Shown: positions 11,746-22,870 of the stretch, in pieces
Layout of the letters: each line of letters opens with the position of its first letter
Position numbering within the stretch: the stretch's first letter is position 1
From: Talinum fruticosum
Lineage: Eukaryota > Streptophyta > Magnoliopsida > Caryophyllales > Talinaceae
Assembly: GCA_021018815.1 (NCBI GenBank)
Contig: JAITYX010000004.1
Location: 2,667,501-2,731,500 of the forward strand
Direction of reading: 5' to 3'
DNA length: 64,000 nt
Program-made: the position numbers and the translations under genes
The notes under the pieces: model-generated
The model's database searches: none
What the model saw: the letters and a program-made list of their open reading frames with translations, nothing else
Told to the model about the DNA's origin: nothing

Positions 11746-14020
11746 GGTTTCTATCGCGATGATGTTCATATGAATCATTTCACTTCTTTTTTTTTTTTAA
11801 TTTCAATTTTTTAAGTCATGCAAAGATAGGATGAAGTATTTCTTATAAATATCAAATTTTTGTTGTGGTTGGTAGGAACTTTTAGTTAAGGGTTATCCTA
11901 TATCTCGGGATTATTCTATTTTAGTTAGGTTTAAAGGTTCGAGAAGAAGAAAGATACTAAGATTATAAAATTTAGAACTCATTATCGACTGCAACTACTC
12001 TCTATATAAGGTAAAGAATTGTGTTTCCAATATTCGAACAGGAGGAGGTGAAACGTGAATAGCTTTGTCATCAAGGCAAATACTCACTAGATTTTTAATT
12101 AATTTAAAAATGTCTCTTTTAATTTATTTTGTTATACTTATAACTGTTAGACTATGTTTACCTTTCTTGTAACTTAATACATTTATTAATCGAAAAAAGT
12201 CAAATAAACGCTATCATTTGATCCATGCACCCCAAATCTCAAAGGGCAAATCAAATGATACAAAATAGTTTTCTCTTTTATTTTCTTTTAAAAAACAAAA
12301 CTAAATCTATTTGTTTTCTTTTTCTTTTTTTTTTTGAGAAAATGATACTATTGGTCCAACAACTAATTGAGACTTCAAACATTTTATATAAGATGGAGTT
12401 GAAGCTTCATTAAAATAAATACTTCATGGATAATGCTCTTATATACATTAGATCACCTTTCATAAAAAAAAAAAAGAAAAAAAAAGTGGGTTAGTTCTCC
12501 CCCAACCAGGTCATATTTTTGACCATCAAATTCAACCCTATTTAACAATTTTAACTTCCTCCACAAAAGATCCCGAGTCAAATTCACAAAACTTATAATA
12601 CTCTCTTGATCATAACGAAAGCAATTTTTTTCTTTAAAAAACATAGAAGGTCTATGTTAATATAAGAAAATTTGATCTCAATTATATTAAAATTAATATT
12701 TACGAAGATGTATATAATAATAAAGTCTAATTAGTACATTTTAAGAGCATGATTATTTTGAAAAGATAAGCACATAATATTAGAATGAGAGTAGTGCAAT
12801 AGTATTTAAGTAGGAATGTCAAATAAAAAGGCCTGAATATACTAATTGGACAGAAATATGTGGCCAACAAAATTAAAAGGCTGGAAACTTGCGTGTCTCA
12901 AGTGGAGTGGAGGCGCCTAATCAGTTCATTTTTCAAATTTGCCCAACAAAAAAAAAAAAAAAGAACAAATTTTCATCCCACAAGTGTGGAAGACACCCAA
13001 GGAATTTCAAAAGATGTTACTAAAATACGGTACGGAAATTAAAGGGATAAAATTTGATACGTATAATCTATATTATTCGGTAATATTGGTGAAAAACATG
13101 GTCAAATATAGGTTGATAAGAAATTAATTTTTATAAATAGTTTATCTGTAAAAAATATATTAATTTTCAGAAATATTGAAAAATAAAAATACCATTATTG
13201 ACGATTGTTGATTGATTAAACATTAATTATTAGTTCAAGGAACCTTTGTGTTTCTCTCTTGAGACGTGTAATTCGTGTATTAAATGCTTAATTCAATTTG
13301 GGTAAAATAGTCCTTTTTATTTGGCGACTTCCGTAAAAGAACTAATTAATGTGGCTGACATTTTAAACCACACAATTCACTAATATGTAATTTATATTGC
13401 GGTTACAAGCATTTTAATAGACAATGATTTCAAATAAAAGGTAAATTCATCATAAGGAAATTACATCTTAGGAGTAGTCATTTTTGTCGCTTTATATAAA
13501 TCATAAGTATATATTCTTAGAAGTCATCGCTTTCTTTTATATAAAAGGTAAATTCATAAGGAATAAAAGGTTAATACAAATTTGGCGACTTCTCTAAAAT
13601 TATTGCATGTATTCATAAGCAAAGTACGTAAATGTCATTTTTAAGTTTATATAAATCCTAATAAAAATATATACGCGTATATAAAGAAGTAGCTCTCATC
13701 TATATCAGACATAGATAACGTGGACATACCCAATTCATGAAAATCCGTTTTCGTTATTCATTTATTGATTGATTTAATTTTTGTAGAGTAAAAACCTAAT
13801 CAAAGTACTAAATGGATAACATACCATGCAAGTTAGAAGACAAGATTTCCTAACATCTCACACATGTCCATCTTTATCAAGGAATGATGGCATCCATGTC
13901 TATGTATACAACCTACATATTATACAAGAAATCAAGACAACCAAACAAAATATGCTCAATATATAAATTCATATGAAATGAAATGAATGAAAATGACATT
14001 ATTTTTTTAAAGATTACAAA

Positions 14021-14024
<4 letters not shown>

Positions 14025-14101
<77 letters not shown>

Positions 14102-14102
14102 T
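14025..14102. repeat. (TAA)n microsatellite, about 26 units
   Basis: Uninterrupted TAA/AAT trinucleotides over about 78 bp. The Leu-rich open frame read through its complement is an artefact of the repeat. Confidence 0.97.
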
Positions 14103-16844
14103 GAAGATCATGCACATTTTGTTGGATTGGATAAGTATGCTAAGAAAATTGAATAACCAAGCCAAACCTAGCCACCCAACAACAACATTAATCAAATAAT
14201 GAAGGAACAACTTGACCTTTTTAATTCATCATCTCAATAGTCATCACAAATTTATAAGTCATTAGTTTTTAGAAGTGAAAGCAACCCCCCTCCCTTACAA
14301 CTCCATATGGCACATGTTACTTGTCCACTTTAGGTCCACAACTTTCACCATTATTATCGTTATATATGTTAGATGATACGACTCTTAGTCTTAAGTGGTG
14401 TTACACTTTAAATTAAATCAAATTAATATTTCAGGTACGGTTTGCATATGTAAATTAATGTGATTCTATCATACACATTACGATTAACACTTTGCAACAC
14501 ATGATCTAATTCACCGTCGTATTGATTGCCCACCGCCACAGTTTAGTTTAGTAAAAAACTTTCAAGTAAATTGACCCGAGTTGAGCTAGAGTCTAGTAAT
14601 AGATAACAAAGTAGAAAAAAATAAAAATAATAGTTCTAGTCCCACAGCCTCCCATTTAATCATTTTCCTTACATTTAATACATATATAACATATTAACTT
14701 TCAATTCTAATATGACAAAAAATAAAATTGAAGTATTTTATATATATATCTCCTTTAGTAACTCCTTAAAATATATAAGACGGTGTGCCATAGATTTGAA
14801 AAAAATGTAGAGAAATACCAAAACATAAAAGAAAAAAAGGCATATAGTATTGCCTGAATTAATTGGCATCACTAAAATTAGTGGGTGGGAAAACTGTACT
14901 CAACCATACTAATTGTCTTCCTGCCTTAGTGTGTCCCCTAAGGCTACACTATCTTAGCTTTCAAACTCCTTGTATGTTTTTCCATTGCTTTTCCTGTGGA
15001 GGGCTAATGGGCCTTTCCTTTTTCTTTTCTTTTTTTTTTTTAAATTTTAGAGCTGGCAAATATCTGTCCTCCTATTTCTTATACCTCACAAGATATCAAA
15101 CCTTTTTCTTTCATGACATCTTGTTGCTTCTCTTCCTTTCAAAATTTCTCTTTGTTTCTTTGAGTTATTCTTTATGTATTATTAGCAAGCTTGTTACTTA
15201 GGTCGAATATAGTCAATAAATACAGTGAATGTCAGTTAAATCAATCAAGTAAAGTATTCGAGGTTGATATGAAAGATATAAATTAACACTTAGCTTTTTA
15301 TTAAATAGTGTAAGACGACAAAGGTATATCAAAATGGTACATATAGGGAACTCCTCCGAAATGAATCACAAAAATACGTATAAATAAGAAAATATCTCCA
15401 AAATTTTCCGCTAACCTTTCGATGTGTAAGATATTTCTTCTTTCCAAGCTCACATTTAGCCGTTATTAAAAATTATATTTTGTGTTTTGTCATTCGCTCA
15501 AAATTGTATGTAACTTTTGGCAATTATGTCTCCTGATGACTTATAAAAAAAGGCGTCGTGAGGTTCGATCGCTAATGAAAGTCCCATCTATGGGCTCTTT
15601 ATGACTAGTCATGGATATTTGAGTATGTAATAGTACATGTTGAGTAGTACCCTAGAGAGAAAATTATGTGTATGATGACTACCTATTCTCCTTTTCAAAG
15701 TCACCCAATGTCAGATACATAACACAAAGAAAGAATGCCGGGCCAACAATGGTAAGGGGACTTTGTAATTTTCTCTTCGTTCTTATTTGAACAAATTGGA
15801 AGACCAACTTCTAGGCACTTAGCTTGGAGAATCAAGTCAACTAGTCCAAGTAAAAGTCAATCCAAATTATTCATGTGAGTGGGTCAAGAGAAACTTCAAT
15901 GACTTAGAACTTGAATCATTCAAAATCAAATGTCGTCTACTTGCTGAAAAATCTAAAATTAATCTAACTGTTTAGAATATTTATAATAATTACATCTTAA
16001 ATTTTAATTTATATAACATATTAATGTGCGGCACTGTGCTTGAAAGCACTCATTGTAGGATATTGTTTCTAGATTAAAGCATGTTCTTTGATAATATCAC
16101 GTCAATTATTTATGCTTTAGATACATAAATCAAATTAATTTCAAAATATATATCTTTGGATTGATTGAATGGCAGAAAAGCAATAAACGTGTACTGTATA
16201 GATATATATTATGATCGTCCATATTAATCTACCAATGATTTGCAAGACCTAATTGGCCTGAAATCGATACCAAGAGCTCGAACAAGTACACCAAAAAAAA
16301 ACATTAGCCTTCATGTCTTTGAAGATTAACCCAAATAGGATTAATCAATTTTTATCTCATGATATCGTTTGAGTCTCATTTCTTCAATTGAACATTATTT
16401 TAATGACTAATTGTGTTAATTTCTAATACTATAAAAGAAAGATGTCACTCTCAATATTTTTAGAGAAAATATATAATTCCAAAACACATTTCATAAAAGA
16501 TAAATGATTATTGAACACCCCTCCCCCAAAAAAAGAAATTAAAAAAATTAGAAAAGAAACCAAATCAAAAAGGGAAGAAATGAAAAAACCAAAACTAGAA
16601 CCACACACATACCAAAATGAAGGTATTTGAAATGGAAGTAGGTTGAAGGGTTCACATCAAGCCTATAAATTGGGCAAAACCACCAAACAGTATTGGAGGC
16701 AATGAGGAGTTTGGCTGTCCCTTTGAAGCTTAAATCTAAACAAAATTTCTATTAAATTAAGCCAAATAAAATTTTAAAATCATTGTCCCCCCCACACCCA
16801 TGTGCTTAGATTCCCTAGCTAGAGTGTTATCAACCAAATGTTAA

Positions 16845-16868
16845 TTATTATTATTATTATTATTATTA
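16845..16868. repeat. (TTA)n microsatellite
   Basis: About eight TTA units, 70 bp upstream of the LINE-like fragment. Confidence 0.9.
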
Positions 16869-17046
16869 CTTTGTTGCTAATCTAATCCTTAATTAAGTCT
16901 CTTGCTTTCTTCTTGGATGCACACATTCGAAAATAATCTTATCTCCTAGGGCTGCCACCAAGTGAAAGTTTTCTCCTAGTTTTATCTAGGGTTTTCTCAG
17001 TCCAAGTGACTCTGGCGTCGCTTCTCTTTTGGATTCTATCAAGGCG

Positions 17047-17493
17047 ATGGCAATCCAAGAAGAAGGTAGCGGATTGAAGAAAAATACCAGTATGCAGGTT
17101 GGAAAACAAAAGGAAGAGGTCGTGGTTAAATGGGAAGATGATGGCAATAAGGAACAATCAAACTTTGCCCTAAGTTTGGTGGGGAAGGTCTGGACAATAC
17201 GCAAATTTAATTCACCTGCTTTCATCAATACTATGGAGAAAATCTGGAACCCTAATCATGGTATTGATATAATGGAAATAAGTACAACCCTTTTTCTTTT
17301 CCAATTCTACCACTGGAAAGATATGGAGACACTGGTGGAAGGGGAACCATGGCTGTTTGATAAAATCGTGGTGGTCTTGAAACCAATAATAGAGGGATCC
17401 CAACCCTCAGAAATGGCTAAATCTTTGACCCACTCACCTTTTTGGGCGAGAATATATGCTCCCCTCTTGTGGAATGGAAGGAGAAACATATAA
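17047..17493 (+). pseudogene. LINE-type retrotransposon ORF1 fragment (DUF4283 domain)
   Basis: The frame from ATG 17047 reads an acidic/basic leader and then a DUF4283-like block: LVGKVWTIRKFNSPAF, MEKIWNPNHGIDIMEI, TLFLFQFYHWKDMETLVEG, PWLFDKIVVVLKPI, then SPFWARIYAPL. DUF4283 is the N-terminal domain of ORF1/gag-like proteins of plant LINEs, normally followed by a CCHC zinc knuckle. Here the frame stops at 17493 before any knuckle, endonuclease or reverse transcriptase. The break coincides with the start of CACTA-like sequence. It is a remnant and not a functional element. Confidence 0.75.
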
Positions 17494-17889
17494 GAAATTC
17501 GTCACTATTTTGTCGCTATTCCGTGGCTTATTACGTCACTGTTCCGTTACTAATCCGTCACTATTTGGCCATAAATCGTCAATATTTTTTCTATTTTTTT
17601 GGCAACCTAGTACAAAAAATGTGAATGGATATACAACTCCATCATTCACATATGTCACAATTACATTTGACATTTACATATGCCACAACGTACACTACAC
17701 ACGAGGTGTTCCTCCAAGTTGGATATACAAATCCAACATATATTTCACAACCATAAATAATCCAAACACATTTAGAACCACTTCACAAGTTCACAAAAAT
17801 AACTATGCAAAAGTTCACAAACAACCATAAACATATAATCCAAAAGTTTGCAAAGTATTCACCAATAAATACAAGTTTTGATCATAATG

Positions 17890-18362
17890 AATTAAGGGTC
17901 CTCACTCTTCCTCTTCCTCTTGTCATTGTACCGCTTTAGGATGAGGTCCAAATGCTCGTTAAGATTTCATAAATGCAGCGACGCGTGCTATTGACCCAAC
18001 GAAACTCTCAACCTTTTCTTTGAGCTCCCTATTTTCCAACACAAGCACACGAGCATGCTCAATCCATTGATTTATCTAAGAAGTTAAGTTTTGCACTCGT
18101 TGCTCTCAAATCCGAGTCATCTGCAGAGTAGCAGCTTTCGTTGATTTGAAAGACATGGACATGGACAACGAAACTCTCAACATTTCTTGTTCGCATTGGC
18201 TTTTACCCACAACTCATGTTGTGAAGGGGTAGACACAGGATCTTCTTCCGAGTTGAGATCATTAGTACAAGGTTGAGTGGGTTGAGTGTTTTGCAACTTT
18301 TCCCACTCTTTTTCAAACTTTTCTTGTATAATATATAAATTTTTGAGGCATGTAATTACCAA
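17890..18362 (-). pseudogene. TnpA-like/Ptta-En-Spm second-gene remnant of the CACTA element
   Basis: On the minus strand the segment reads FEKEWEKLQNTQPTQP, a Ser/Glu-rich stretch and HELWVKANANKK. It is followed by diverged sequence ending in a basic KRYNDKRKRK-like tail near 17930. The ELW-K-A--- pattern resembles the plant En/Spm (PF03004-type) C-terminal region, where a glycine-rich VYGLGS-like motif would follow. That motif is absent and the frame ends at 18177. It is non-functional. The assignment rests partly on position within the CACTA element. Confidence 0.5.
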
Positions 18363-18882
18363 AGGTTGTCAAAGAAGACCTTATATTGAAAAACTTGAAA
18401 ATTGCATATATAAGGTAACTCATATAAATGGTCTTGGATTTCCGGTCAACCCATTGGTCATTTTTGGTTCTGTGAGTTCGTGAAAAGAATTGGGTCAATA
18501 GAGGAAAAACTCCTTTAAGTTCCTTTATCTAAATACAAAAAAGTTATTAGACATTCAATTTGCTAATTTGAACATGTTAGTAGTTGCATGCGTCATCATT
18601 AAAAGGGTATGTACCAATCACTACTTATGCTCCGTCATAGGGATTGAGCCACAACTATGAAGCGATAAACCAAGTCCACCTTGATCAGCATTGCATCAAT
18701 TGCTACATCACTAATATCAGCATACATATACCTCGTTTTTAGTGTTCGAAGAGACCGAGTTTAAAATGTTTATTAATATCACATCATCATAAAAAAATAA
18801 TTTTAGGAATATAGGACAAGATAAACTCACTCAAGGTAAGGTTTAACTTCGAACAGCTTAAGTAAAACATGGAGATATGCAA

Positions 18883-21430
18883 TCATCTTTTCCTTATCAT
18901 CAAGGAAATGTGGTATGAAGTTCCCAATTGGAGCACCTTCTGGTATGAATACCGAAAGAGTAGGATTGTGGTATGGAACTTCACTCCCTCATTTTGTCGA
19001 CTTCTATTGCGCATACAAGCCACGTTAAAGCCGAAATAGTAAGACGCAAAGTGTGTTTCTTTAAATCGTGCATATTTTTCTAGCAATACTCCCTTCAAGC
19101 TTCGATTTGTTTCCTATGGACCTCTTTAATCGGCCGAAGAACCTCTCAAAGGGATACATCCAACGGTATTGTATCGGACCACCCAATTTGCTTCTTCCGC
19201 CAAGTAAACAGGCAAGTATTCCATCACATTGAAGAACCCAGGAGGAAATATTGTTTCCAATTTACAAAGTGTAAAAGAAATATTTCGATGCATTTGCTTT
19301 AACTCCGCATCCCGTAAAACAAATGAGCAAAGGTTTTTGAAGAATTCACTAATTTCAATGAGAGCCGCTAAAACCTCGTCCAAGAGTGCACTAAATGCTA
19401 TTGGAAGAAGACTCTCCATGAAAATATGACAATCATGACTTTTCATACTATGGAATTTAGTAGAGTTTGGGTCTAAGAGGTATGAGATGTTAGAACAAGT
19501 AATCATCCGGCATTTTCGACTCTCTTGCCCATTCACATATAGCCCTCTTTTGCTCCAACGACAACGCATATTTTGCCTTTGTTTTGAGAATTTTACCATT
19601 TGGTCCATGCTTTAAAGTTAACTCATCACGATCACACAACTCGCCACATCCATTCTTGTCTTGATATCATCCTTTGTTTTTCCTGGAATATCCATAATAG
19701 TTTAATTATATTATCAAAAAGTTCTTTTCAATGTACATCACATATAAGTTGTGGTGAAGCAATTGATCTTTCTAATAGGAAGCTCCCAAAATATGCTTTG
19801 TTTTGTCCAATTATGATCTTTTTTAACCCCGAAATGTTGATTTCCTACTCTTCTGTTACTTTGGGAAAATTCTCAACCCATTGTTTTACTTCTTCCCCGT
19901 ATATCGACGAGGAGGACCCGAATGTACAGTTTTTCCTTTTGTAAAAGTTGTGGTATTCCTTCGAAACGCATGACTTTGTGGCAAAAATCGCCTACGGAAA
20001 TCAAACTATGAAAATTTTCGCCCATTACTAAGTTTCAATGCTTTTTATTGATTCATACATACCGGGCATGACATGGCATCATGAGTACTCCATCCGGACA
20101 ACATACCGTATGTCGGGAAATTATTAGTGGTCCACATCAACGTAGCCTTCATGAGAAAATTCTCACCTTTTGAATATCATATGTTTGCACACCATCTTCC
20201 TATAGTGTTTTTAACTCGTCAATAACAGTCTGCAACTACACATCAATTTTATTTTTGGATTTGTAGGCCCTGGTTTGATGCATGTCAAGAACATATAAGG
20301 CGTTGTCATGCATAATTCTGGTGGTAGATTTTAGAGCGTAACAACGACTAACCAGATTGAATAAGACCTTGAAGGTTGGGTAAATGGATTAAACTCATCC
20401 GCGCACAAACCAAGTCTAATATTTCTAGGCTTAGTAGCAAAATTGGGGTAAACTTTATCAAAATGTTTCCATACTTTACCATCCGAAGGATGACAAAAGA
20501 TATCATCCTCTTTTATATTCTCATAATGTCATCTCATGTGCTCTGTTGTGGTTTTTGAAGCAAACAAGCGCTGAAGTCTTGGTATTAATGGCAAGTAATG
20601 CATCTTTGCAAACGGAGTCCTTGGGGTTTTTCATTGTCTTTCCCTTTTGACGTTTCCATCTCGCGTGACCACAAAATTTGCATGATTCAAGATTAATGTT
20701 CTCTTTGTAGAACAACATACCATCTTTCCGACAACAATCAATTTTTTGAACATATATCCCAAGATTTTTAATGCCCTTCTTTGCATGGTGAATGTCATGA
20801 GGAACCCGGTCATTAGGGGAAAAATCTCCTTCATAAGTTGAGCAATCTCATTAAAGAAATTTTGAGGCATGTTGAAGTCGAACTTGATGCTCAACAGTTT
20901 AACGGTCTGCAGACAACTCGAGTGTGAGTTTCACTTCCTTCCCACAAAGGTCGTTGTGCAGTCTCAACCATATTACAAAAAAATTGGGCATTGGTATTTG
21001 GAGGCTCATTTATAGAGCCTTGATTTGACATCATGGCATCTATGACCATATCATTTATACTGGTCGACATTTGATTCTACATCACCGTAGTTCATATGAT
21101 CGGAGCCACTTTCATCGTTGTATATGTTAGAAGTTATACCACCATCCTCATATAAATAAAGATCTAGTTCTCTATGACTTGTCCAATACCAATAGTTTGG
21201 AAGAAAACCATATTAATAAAGGTGTAACTTAACTTTTCGGGATCCTTGTACTTCGATTTTTGCATTTGCGACATGGACACCTATATTCTTAATTATGTAC
21301 AATTTCTGATTGACTTATATCATGTGCATCAAACTCCTCAACCCCGTCTAAAAACTCTTGTCTATACCCAACTCTACTAGGTAATAACCTACGATACATT
21401 CATCAACGATGCGTAGGCCCGTCCATATAT
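18883..21430 (-). pseudogene. CACTA Tnp2-type transposase, degenerate
   Basis: From 5' to 3' on the minus strand: a transposase-associated domain at about 21430-21180 (MYRRLLPSRVGYRQEF, then EYRCPCRKCKN and a frame-shifted NYWYWTSH); Tnp2 N-terminal region at about 21080-20630 (AQRPLWEGSETHT, KFDFNMPQNFFNEIAQLMKE, ESCKFCGHARWKRQK); a frame-shifted middle; and DUF4218 at about 19480-19150 (FHSMKSHDCHIFMESLLPIA, CKLETIFPPGFFNVMEYLPV). A short downstream piece (ASYYFGFNVACMRNR) runs to about 18990. Several stops and frame changes separate these blocks, so no transposase can be made. The order is the standard one for autonomous CACTA elements, so this is a decayed autonomous copy and not a MITE-like derivative. 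Confidence 0.85.
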
Positions 21431-22079
21431 ATTCTTATTAACATTTAACAATTTATTCAATTATTAGTTATTAATCAATATATGGAGATGTTGTGATTAC
21501 TTTTCTTTAATCTAATGAATATAATATATAACCATTATGAATTGAACATATACTTTTCTTATACATAAATTTCTTTAATTTCCATATTTTACTCTTAATT
21601 ATTTATTTCATCATTAAACTAACCATATCTAATTAGTATAAATAAACTCCGACAAATAAAATTCATTACATTATTTCTACCTAATTAGTATAAATTAACT
21701 CACACACAAATATAATTTATAAAATTATTTCAAAATTTACAACAATAATTTTATTTCTAATTTCACACAATTAACCACTATCTATTGATAAATTGTCAAA
21801 AGTTCAATAAATTTGTAAGTAAACCACAAATAATTGCACATAAATCACAAACATAAATCACTAACAACATTTATTTCAACTTCAACAATTTCTTTCAACA
21901 AATCTAACCTCACACACTTTAAACAACACAATATATATACATAAATCACACAATTGCACATTTTTTATTTCAAATTCATTCACAAAGAACATTAATTTGC
22001 ATCAAATTATATAAAATCATCAATTTTATACTAAATTATTCAAAACCCTAAATCCAACAATAATGAAGACAAAACTACC

Positions 22080-22340
22080 TTGAAACATTTGTTAGGCGGT
22101 GGTAGAATCGGCGGCGGCACCACCGACGACACGCCCGGTGGTAGCAATGACTCTCTCCTCCCCCATCCTTCAACTCCTCCGGCCAAACTTCACGAATAGA
22201 AGGGCGGTACACATCGGCGGGGCGGCGGACAGGTGGCGGTAGTGCACGGCCGGCGGTTGGGTCTCTCCTCGCTCACTATCGCACTCGCTCTCTCTCTCCC
22301 TAGTATCACTTCTCTTGGTCCGGCCGAAAGGCCAGATCCG
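22080..22340. other. GC-rich island in the 5' region of the CACTA element
   Basis: A stretch rich in CGG/CCG motifs (for example GGCGGCGGCACCACC and GGGGCGGCGGACAGG) in otherwise strongly AT-rich DNA. It lies between the transposase start and the right terminus, where the promoter and 5' leader of the transposase would be. Confidence 0.6.
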
Positions 22341-22353
22341 AAACTTATATCAA

Positions 22354-22381
22354 GTTAGCGACGGAAAATTCCGTCGCTAAC
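22354..22381. repeat. Palindromic CACTA subterminal repeat
   Basis: Two 13-base arms, GTTAGCGACGGAA and TTCCGTCGCTAAC, are separated by two bases. Such GTCGC-type motifs are the expected transposase-binding subterminal repeats. Confidence 0.8.
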
Positions 22382-22727
22382 CGCAAAATTTATTTTATTT
22401 TAGTTTTTTTGTTTGTGCTAGATCTGAAAATTTTTATTCAGCTAACTACTGATTAGCGATGGAAACGGATTTCCGTCGCTGTTTGACACACTTGCTACTT
22501 TTTGTCAATTTCTATTGTTGATTCCGTTGTTATTTGGCGACTGAAGCTGTTTCGTCGCTCATTAACAGCTTTGTAGTAGTGCAAGTCATATCCTGTCCTT
22601 AATTGAGACAAAGAAATCATGTATCTCAATTATCCATTGATTGAATGAAATCCCCACTTTCAAAAAAAAAAAAATCTAATCCTTAATTCATGATTTCGTT
22701 TCTCCTGCGTAACAAACATATATGATC

Positions 22728-22870
22728 TGTCTCGCTATTTTTCGTAACTTTAACTTACAATCTTACAACGACTTATAACTTTTGAGAACTAACTGTATAA
22801 ATTATAGCAATTTTACAACTTACATCTTTACAGATAAAACAAACCGAGATGGTTACGACCCCTTAGGACT
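22728..22870. repeat. Copy of a TTACAACTTACA-type non-coding repeat
   Basis: Contains the series CTTACAATCTTACAACG, ACTTATAACTTTTG and TTTACAACTTACATC, and ends near AAACCGAGATGG. The same kind of repeated ACTTACA/TTACAA composition is found at 35545-35703 and 48982-49149. Confidence 0.45.

Larger units (their letters stand above)
8500..16938. other. Gene desert, AT-rich; no gene seen
   Basis: About 8.4 kb with no frame that resembles a known protein on either strand. It contains the 73-bp tandem duplication at 11600-11745, a long TAA microsatellite at 14025-14102 and a short one at 16845-16868. I found no tRNA, rRNA or conserved plant microRNA in it by eye. Confidence 0.6.
17490..22581 (-). 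mobile_element. Decayed CACTA (En/Spm) DNA transposon
   Basis: The right end finishes in TTGTAGTAGTG at 22571-22581, the reverse complement of the CACTACTACAA terminus typical of CACTA elements. Inside it are subterminal inverted motifs (GTTAGCGACGGAA ... TTCCGTCGCTAAC at 22354-22381; a degenerate copy at 22453-22480) and further GTCGCT/GTCACT motifs at 17500-17560 near the other end. Between them, on the minus strand, lie fragments of the transposase-associated domain, the Tnp2 transposase, DUF4218 and a second TnpA-like gene. All are broken by stops and frameshifts. The left terminus is not recognisable (AAGAAATTCGTC follows a diverged sequence at about 17486), so the left boundary and the 3-bp target duplication are uncertain. 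Confidence 0.8.

Noticed and set aside
14007..14210. Poly-leucine frame on the minus strand
   Set aside because: Produced by reading through the TAA microsatellite. The same applies at 45172-45408.
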